Below are positions 30,577 through 35,204 of a stretch of 35,204 nucleotides of DNA, in pieces (within the stretch, counting starts at the first letter, position 1; the number at the start of each line of letters is the position of its first letter). The notes below the pieces were generated by a model. It saw only the letters and a program-made list of their open reading frames with translations. It ran no database searches and had not been told where the DNA came from. The stretch lies in NCBI GenBank assembly GCA_024645155.1, contig JAHEGF010000001.1:11547-46750 (forward strand). The letters are read 5' to 3'. A program made the position numbers and the translations under genes. The DNA comes from Phyllobacteriaceae bacterium. Lineage in GTDB: Bacteria; Pseudomonadota; Alphaproteobacteria; Rhizobiales; Rhizobiaceae.

Positions 30577-31689
30577 ATGGCTTATGCTGTGAAAATGTCT
30601 CGTTCCAACAGAAAGCTGGCTGCGGTTTTGGCGGCAGATGTTGTTGACTACTCAAGACACATGGCTGTCGCCGAGGCTCACACGCTGGAGTTGCTGCGCT
30701 GGCTGCGCAAGGACGTCCTCGAACCGGCAATTGCCGGTAATGGCGGCGATCTCATCAAGAGCATGGGCGATGGCTGGCTGGTGGAGTTTGCCAGCGTTCG
30801 CGATGCGATCGGATGTGCGATCGGCGTGCAGAGGCGCCTTGCCGGACATGACAACCTGAAGCTGCGCATCGGAGTTCATATCGGTGATATTGTGCACGAG
30901 GATGACGATATTTATGGCGACGGCGTCAACATCGCAGCCCGGTTGCAGCAAATCACGCAACCGGGCGGGATAACGATTTCGGACATCTGCCATCAAAGTA
31001 TCGACGAACAAGCCGGCAGCGAATTCGTGCAACTGGGTGCCCGGTCATTGAAGAACATCCCGTCGGCCATTCTGGTTTATGGCTGGCGGGGAACCACCGG
31101 CAAAATCGCGCCATCGGTGCCGCACGGCGGACCCGGGGAATGGACGAATACCGAAGCACTGATAGTTACTCTTGCCCGCAGCGGCGATCGCGATGCATTT
31201 GGCGAACTCGTCAGACGGAGGCAGTCCTGGGTCCGCAATCTGATGCGCCGTTCCTGCGGCAATGCGGAACTGGCCAACGATCTTTCGCAGCAGGTTTTTC
31301 TTACAGCCTGGCGTAAAATCGGCCAATTGCGAAATCCGGAGAAATTTTCAGTATGGCTTCGCCGCCTCGCCATACACACCTGGCTTCAGCATGCCCGCAG
31401 AAATGGCGCATTGGGCAAGACGGTCGAAATCCGGGATAGCGACCTGGTGCAGCGCGAAACATCTGGTGCGGCGATCGATCTCGATCGTGCCCTGGCCAGT
31501 CTGCCCGATGTTGTGCGCCTGTGCATCGTGTTGTCGCACGGAGAAGGAATGACACAGGAAGAAATCGCCGATCATACCGGCCTACCGCTGGGAACGGTCA
31601 AATCCCATATCCGCCGGGGCGTCCAGCGTCTGCAGGATTTTCTTTCGGACTATCGAAACACACCTGACCCGGAGACCGCCAATGACTGA
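30577..31689 (+). CDS. Class III nucleotide cyclase fused to an ECF sigma factor
   Basis: A 370-residue single reading frame joining two signalling domains. Residues 10-165 are a class III adenylate/guanylate cyclase domain with the key residues present: metal ligands D21 ('LAADVVDYSR') and D65 ('KSMGDGW'), K61 and D115 for base recognition, and N118 and R122 ('YGDGVNIAAR') for transition-state binding. After a linker (about 170-195), residues 198-275 are sigma region 2 ('DRDAFGELVRRRQSWVRNLM', 'ANDLSQQVFLTAW') and 305-357 region 4 ('LPDVVRLCIVLSHGEGMTQEE', 'TGLPLGTVKSHIRRG' in order). No frameshift joins them. The start is ATG 30577 or ATG 30595; a TTG at 30565 is less likely. It overlaps the next gene by eight bases. 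A nucleotide-responsive or nucleotide-producing sigma factor is implied. Confidence 0.88.
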   Translation: MAYAVKMSRSNRKLAAVLAADVVDYSRHMAVAEAHTLELLRWLRKDVLEPAIAGNGGDLIKSMGDGWLVEFASVRDAIGCAIGVQRRLAGHDNLKLRIGVHIGDIVHEDDDIYGDGVNIAARLQQITQPGGITISDICHQSIDEQAGSEFVQLGARSLKNIPSAILVYGWRGTTGKIAPSVPHGGPGEWTNTEALIVTLARSGDRDAFGELVRRRQSWVRNLMRRSCGNAELANDLSQQVFLTAWRKIGQLRNPEKFSVWLRRLAIHTWLQHARRNGALGKTVEIRDSDLVQRETSGAAIDLDRALASLPDVVRLCIVLSHGEGMTQEEIADHTGLPLGTVKSHIRRGVQRLQDFLSDYRNTPDPETAND

Positions 31690-32029
31690 AGATCTCGATC
31701 CGAGACTGCAAATACTGTTTGCAAATTCGCGAGAGGAACTGCCGCCGGATGAATTCGCCAAACAGGTGATGGTTCGCATCGACCGGCTGAAGCGCCTGAC
31801 GCTGATTGGCCGGACAGTGGCGATGGCGGTGCTGATCGCAATCAGTGCGATGTTTGCAGCTTCGGTCCAGGAGGTCGTCATGGTTCTTGCGGACGGGCTC
31901 AATTACTCGATTATCGAGCCGGACAGAAGTCTGCTGATGCAGGTCCTGACGCCTGTAAACAGCGTGGCCGGTGTGCTTGCGCTCAGCCTGATCGCATTGC
32001 AGTTCGCGTTTCGGATTTTACGGAACTAG
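31682..32029 (+). CDS. Two-TM small protein, possible anti-sigma partner
   Basis: A 115-residue protein. A cytoplasmic N-terminus of about 38 residues ('MTEDLDPRLQILFANSREEL' then 'PPDEFAKQVMVRIDRLKR') is followed by two membrane segments (about 39-61 and 84-112) with a short periplasmic loop. Its ATG lies within the 3' end of the cyclase-sigma gene (ATGACTGA overlap), so the two products are coupled. The position and topology are those of small membrane anti-sigma factors, but no zinc-binding HxxxCxxC motif is present, so the role is inferred only from context. Confidence 0.7.
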   Translation: MTEDLDPRLQILFANSREELPPDEFAKQVMVRIDRLKRLTLIGRTVAMAVLIAISAMFAASVQEVVMVLADGLNYSIIEPDRSLLMQVLTPVNSVAGVLALSLIALQFAFRILRN

Positions 32030-32069
32030 GAAAGGACGCAACAAACGCGGCGCGTTCAATACTGTGCAC

Positions 32070-33077
32070 TCATGCCCGTCTTCGGCGGCGCTCACGCACG
32101 GGTGCCAAGTCATTTTCGCTGGCCGTCTTATTTTTGAATGCGCCGACGCGACTGACGATGGTTTCAAGTGTCGGGCGGGGCCCTTGTGCATGATTATCGA
32201 TTGCCGCGCGCATCGCCGCGATATGTTCGGCGGTCGTACCGCAACAACCACCTATAATGCGTGCACCACCGTCCATGGCAAGGCGGGCGTAATCGGCCAT
32301 CAGGTCCGGCGTGCCCGAATAGTGGATTTCGGCGCCGCGATATTCCGGAATGCCGCAATTCCCCTTGACGATAATGGTTGCTGAAGGCGCAGCCGCGGTC
32401 ATGTCGAGAAGCGTGGACAGAATATCACTTGGGCCAACTCCGCAATTGGCGCCGTGGGCGACCGGCTGTTGCGGCATGTCACCGGCAACGGTCCCGATTT
32501 CCTTTGGTGCAAGACCCATCATGGTCTTTCCGGCAGTGTCAAAGGAGCCGGTGTAGGTATAGGGCAGGCCAACGTTGATTGCCGCCTGGCAGGCAGCCCG
32601 GATTTCATCGGGCGCCGACATTGTTTCGATCCAGGCGACGTCGGCACCGCCGTCCTTCAAGCCGCGGATCTGTTCCTCGAACGCGTGTACGGCCTCATCA
32701 TAGGTCAGCGCGCCTAGCGGCACGAGCAGTTCACCGGTCGGGCCGACCGATCCGGCGATGATGACGGTGCGTCCCGCATTACCGGCTGCCTTTCGTGCAA
32801 GTTCCGCCGCCTTGCGGTTCAGTTCATGAACCCGGTCCTGGGCTTTGTGCAGCTTGAGCCGGTGACGTGTCCCGCCAAACGAGTTGGTCAGGATGATGTC
32901 AGAGCCCGCATCGACGAATTCCTGGTGGAATTTGATAACTTCATCGGGCCTTTCGGCATTCCACAATTCCGGCGCTTCACCGGCTTCCAGGCCCATGGAG
33001 AACATGGTCGTACCTGTAGCACCATCGGCGAGAAGAATGCCTTTTTCAGCAAGAAGCTCATCAATCGGATTGTTCAT
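32070..33077 (-). CDS. bmt: Betaine-homocysteine S-methyltransferase (rhizobial BMT type)
   Basis: A 335-residue homocysteine-methyltransferase barrel. The N-terminal 'LLADGATGTTMFSMGLEAGEAPELWN' region (15-40), 'ILTNSFGGTRHRL' (62-74), 'GSVGPTGE' (109-116) and the three zinc cysteines C212 ('GANCGVG'), C278 and C279 ('GGCCGTT') are all present. This variant is the short bacterial form known from Sinorhizobium meliloti, which transfers a methyl group from glycine betaine to homocysteine and yields dimethylglycine. The C-terminus ends in VRERRRRRA, a basic tail outside the barrel. A palindrome resembling the one before the methyl-THF methyltransferase lies 28-49 bases upstream of the ATG, so expression is probably tied to methionine-cycle status. 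Confidence 0.85.
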   Translation of the reverse strand: MNNPIDELLAEKGILLADGATGTTMFSMGLEAGEAPELWNAERPDEVIKFHQEFVDAGSDIILTNSFGGTRHRLKLHKAQDRVHELNRKAAELARKAAGNAGRTVIIAGSVGPTGELLVPLGALTYDEAVHAFEEQIRGLKDGGADVAWIETMSAPDEIRAACQAAINVGLPYTYTGSFDTAGKTMMGLAPKEIGTVAGDMPQQPVAHGANCGVGPSDILSTLLDMTAAAPSATIIVKGNCGIPEYRGAEIHYSGTPDLMADYARLAMDGGARIIGGCCGTTAEHIAAMRAAIDNHAQGPRPTLETIVSRVGAFKNKTASENDLAPVRERRRRRA

Positions 33078-33104
33078 CGGATGCCGAATTCCAGTTGAGA
33101 TAAC

Positions 33105-33126
33105 GATATAAACAATCCTTTATATG
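33105..33126 (-). promoter_or_regulatory. Second SahR-like palindrome, upstream of the betaine-homocysteine methyltransferase
   Basis: The arms GATATAAACA (33105-33114) and CCTTTATATG (33117-33126) flank AT. Compared with the perfect site at 18383-18404, the left arm differs at one position and the right arm at two, with identical length and spacing. Read toward the gene, TATAAA (33119-33124) follows TTGCGA (33140-33145) with a 15-base spacer, the same promoter layout as at the first site. Binding would cover the -10 element. Confidence 0.65.
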
Positions 33127-33180
33127 TTATTTGGAGTTATCGCAAGCGGAAACCGGTGGCCGGTTCCTTGTGGTCAGCAG

Positions 33181-34026
33181 TCAGGCCGGCGGCAGTTCCA
33201 CCAGGCTGGCGATATGGCGGGCAGCCTCGTGGGCATTGATGTCGGCACTGCGAATTAGTCCGTCGAAATGCCGTGTCAGGGTCCGGATCGGCTGCGTGGC
33301 GTTGAGCACCAGATACATGCCACCGACGAAGATCGCTGCGCGGATGGGGCCAAATATCGTGTAGGGGATCGAGTATCGCGCACGTCCGTCATACAGGAAA
33401 AGCCGGAAAGTAGGATAAAGCTCATCGAGCAGGCGTGCCATGTGCTGCAATTGCGCGCGGCGCAAGCCTACATCAAGGCCGCTCCATATACCGCCGCCAT
33501 CGGCGAAAGTCCGCATCGTCTGCCATGGCATGCAGACTTCCATGTCGGTTTCAGGACGGCGGTTGTAGTCAATACGGTACTGGGCCTCGTCCTTTTGCGT
33601 GGTCCGGTTGCGGTCGGCGGCATCGGCTTCGAAATTGATGACCGCATCGGTGCGCAGAAGATCGGGAATTCCGGAGGGCACGTAGCGGATTTTGGCTCCG
33701 GCCGCTTCGGCATGCCAGCGCGCCAGCAAAGTGTGGTCAAAACTGCCGGTGCCTTCCTCGATCTCGATGCTCGGCTTCAACTCGCCGGTAACGCCTTCAT
33801 CCTGCGACAGGCCAAGCAGCCAGTCGAGCGACACGTCGTTGGCAATGGCAATATTCATCAGTGTTTCGGCGCGTGGCAGGCGGGTCGATGATCCCGACAG
33901 CAATTGTGACAGCGCCGACCGGTCTATGCCGACCGATGCGGCGAAGCGGGACTGCTTTTGTCCGGTGCGTACCAGCAGCAATTGCAGCCGGTCGCGAAAA
34001 ATCCGGGAGAGATCACGCTTGTCCAT
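33181..34026 (-). CDS. XRE family transcriptional regulator with a C-terminal effector-like domain
   Basis: A 281-residue protein. Residues about 8-68 are a Cro/CI-type helix-turn-helix ('LLLVRTGQKQSRFAASVGIDRSALSQLLSGSSTRLP' in consecutive blocks). The remaining 210 residues form a soluble domain without a recognised family, containing 'FLYDGRARYSIPYTIFGPIRAAIFVGGMYLVLNAT' in consecutive parts near the C-terminus. The ATG at 34026 fits an HTH near the N-terminus; another ATG 13 codons upstream is possible. Neither has a clear ribosome binding site. The gene is divergent from the desaturase gene across about 150 bases, so it may regulate the desaturase or itself. It is upstream of bmt on the same strand, with a 103-base gap that contains the bmt promoter. 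Confidence 0.82.
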   Translation of the reverse strand: MDKRDLSRIFRDRLQLLLVRTGQKQSRFAASVGIDRSALSQLLSGSSTRLPRAETLMNIAIANDVSLDWLLGLSQDEGVTGELKPSIEIEEGTGSFDHTLLARWHAEAAGAKIRYVPSGIPDLLRTDAVINFEADAADRNRTTQKDEAQYRIDYNRRPETDMEVCMPWQTMRTFADGGGIWSGLDVGLRRAQLQHMARLLDELYPTFRLFLYDGRARYSIPYTIFGPIRAAIFVGGMYLVLNATQPIRTLTRHFDGLIRSADINAHEAARHIASLVELPPA

Positions 34027-34174
34027 CGGAATTACATTAGCAATCTTGTTTACCAAATACAACATTTGAGGTGTTTGATGTGCATAGATAACGATTTGTG
34101 TGCTGTCTCACATTGTCGTGAACGCTCTTTTTGTGACAAATCAGGTGCTGTCAGTATCGGAAATTCAAAGACTT

Positions 34175-35110
34175 ATGCCGCAAACCCCGTCAGCAGCACC
34201 AAAGACGCCGGCAATTGAGTGGCCGACTGTGATGCTTCTGACCGCCTGTTACACGGTCTGGTTTGCAAGCGCGTTCCTTGTATACGCATCAATGCCGGTA
34301 GTGGCGCTGGTCGTCATGACATTTGCCACAGCGTTGCATTCGTCGCTGCAGCACGAGGCCCTGCATGGTCATCCGACACGATCGCGGCTGGTCAACGAGG
34401 CTCTGGTTTCGTTGCCGCTTGGCCTGTTTTATCCCTATCGCCGGTTTCAGGAGACGCATCTTAAGCACCATTGCGATGCGCGGCTGACTGATCCCTATGA
34501 TGACCCGGAAAGTTTTTACCGGGCGGCATTTGTCTATGAGCGCCTGCCCGAGGCAATCAAGAAACTGCTGCGCTTCAACAACACGCTTGCCGGCAGGCTG
34601 ATTACCGGACCAGCGCTGATGATCGGCGGCTTCATCTGTTCGGATATCCAGAAAATCCGAAATGGCGACCGGGACGTTGGAACCGCCTGGATCGTGCATC
34701 TTTGCGGCGTGGCGGTGCTGTATTTCATTGTCCGCGGCGCCGGTATTCCGTTCTGGCTCTATGCGATAACCGTAGCCTATTTCGGCCTTTCGCTGATTGC
34801 GATCCGGACCTATGCCGAGCATCAATGGTCGGAACGGGCTGACGGGCGGACAATCATTGTGGAACGCTCGCCGCTGGCACTGCTGTTCCTCAACAACAAT
34901 TTGCATCTTGTGCATCACAAACATCCGGCAGCCGCATGGTACCGGTTGCCGGCGCTATACAGCGCGCGGCGCGACGAGTGGGCGGCGATGAATGGCGGCT
35001 ATGTGTTTCCGGGATACGGCGCACTTTTCCGTGCATTTGCGTTCCGGTCCAAAGAACCTGTCGCGCATCCGGTGCTCCACCGTGTGCGGGCTGAGCCGCC
35101 AATTAAGTAG
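34175..35110 (+). CDS. Membrane fatty acid desaturase / hydroxylase family protein
   Basis: A 311-residue integral membrane protein with three histidine boxes of the di-iron desaturase family: HEALHGHP, HLKHHCDA and HLVHHKHP. About four to six hydrophobic segments surround them ('TVMLLTACYTVWFASAFLVYA', 'ALVVMTFATALHSS', and others). The enzyme is expected to introduce a double bond or hydroxyl into an acyl or other lipid chain, using an electron donor not encoded here. The ATG at 34175 follows GGAAA about 11 bases upstream; an earlier in-frame codon would add 25 non-conserved residues. The gene ends 94 bases before the window edge. Those last bases hold no recognisable gene start or end. Confidence 0.87.
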   Translation: MPQTPSAAPKTPAIEWPTVMLLTACYTVWFASAFLVYASMPVVALVVMTFATALHSSLQHEALHGHPTRSRLVNEALVSLPLGLFYPYRRFQETHLKHHCDARLTDPYDDPESFYRAAFVYERLPEAIKKLLRFNNTLAGRLITGPALMIGGFICSDIQKIRNGDRDVGTAWIVHLCGVAVLYFIVRGAGIPFWLYAITVAYFGLSLIAIRTYAEHQWSERADGRTIIVERSPLALLFLNNNLHLVHHKHPAAAWYRLPALYSARRDEWAAMNGGYVFPGYGALFRAFAFRSKEPVAHPVLHRVRAEPPIK

Positions 35111-35204
35111 CCGTAGTGACTGTTTGCGGATTACACTTGTCCGGCATTTGATCATTCCAATCCGGAGATGCCGTGGAGCCCGTTGCCGCCCTGCCAATGT
35201 ATGA

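Noticed and set aside
33268..33891. Open frame of 207 codons on the plus strand inside the XRE regulator gene
   Set aside because: Antisense to an HTH protein with a clear motif; no family features.
1..35204. Mobile elements, prophage or CRISPR
   Set aside because: No transposase, integrase, phage structural gene, spaced direct repeats or terminal inverted repeats were seen.

Overview
The window looks like chromosomal DNA from an aerobic alphaproteobacterium, most likely of the Hyphomicrobiales/Rhodobacterales type. The support is the gene families present (DUF1127, DUF1194, ExoD, a betaine-homocysteine methyltransferase of the rhizobial type, GcvT-type demethylating dehydrogenases), moderately GC-rich coding sequence and tight ATGA-type gene overlaps. 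No rRNA, tRNA, CRISPR array, insertion sequence or prophage gene was recognised.

Left part (1-7.5 kb): surface polysaccharide or lipid modification. A rightward operon holds the end of a sugar epimerase, a class III aminotransferase, a polytopic membrane protein and an FkbM methyltransferase. It converges on a leftward set: an O-antigen-ligase-like protein, a PIG-L deacetylase and a BioF2-like acyltransferase. Centre-left (7.7-15.3 kb): a sarcosine/dimethylglycine-dehydrogenase-like flavoprotein, a DUF1194 protein, a pirin, a GlxA/AraC regulator, a HAD dehalogenase, and a divergent DUF1127/LysR pair.

Centre (15.3-24.6 kb): the main interest. It is a nearly complete corrinoid-dependent demethylation and C1-oxidation module: a non-pyrrolysine MttB-superfamily methyltransferase, its corrinoid protein, a DUF1638 protein, a methyl-THF:corrinoid methyltransferase, an ASKHA/[2Fe-2S] corrinoid reactivator, and a two-subunit methylene-THF reductase (MetF plus an acetogen-type MetV) preceded by a small 'virulence factor' family protein. 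The expected flow is methyl donor to Co(I) corrinoid to methyl-THF to methylene-THF. Together with the flavoprotein at 7.7 kb and the betaine-homocysteine methyltransferase at 32 kb, this suggests catabolism of glycine betaine or a related quaternary amine. The donor is inferred, not shown. A near-identical 22-bp palindrome precedes both the methyl-THF methyltransferase and the betaine-homocysteine methyltransferase, pointing to shared SahR-like control. Four proteins of the pathway carry Arg/Gly-rich tails.

Right part (24.8-35.1 kb): a LysE-type exporter overlapping an Fe-S protein; an ECF sigma factor translationally coupled to a membrane-anchored VWA protein, closed by a strong terminator; a ZntB-type transporter; a three-gene membrane/signalling operon whose middle gene fuses a class III nucleotide cyclase to an ECF sigma factor; the betaine-homocysteine methyltransferase; an XRE regulator; and a fatty acid desaturase. 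The two sigma operons share a 14-bp upstream block (13 of 14 identical).
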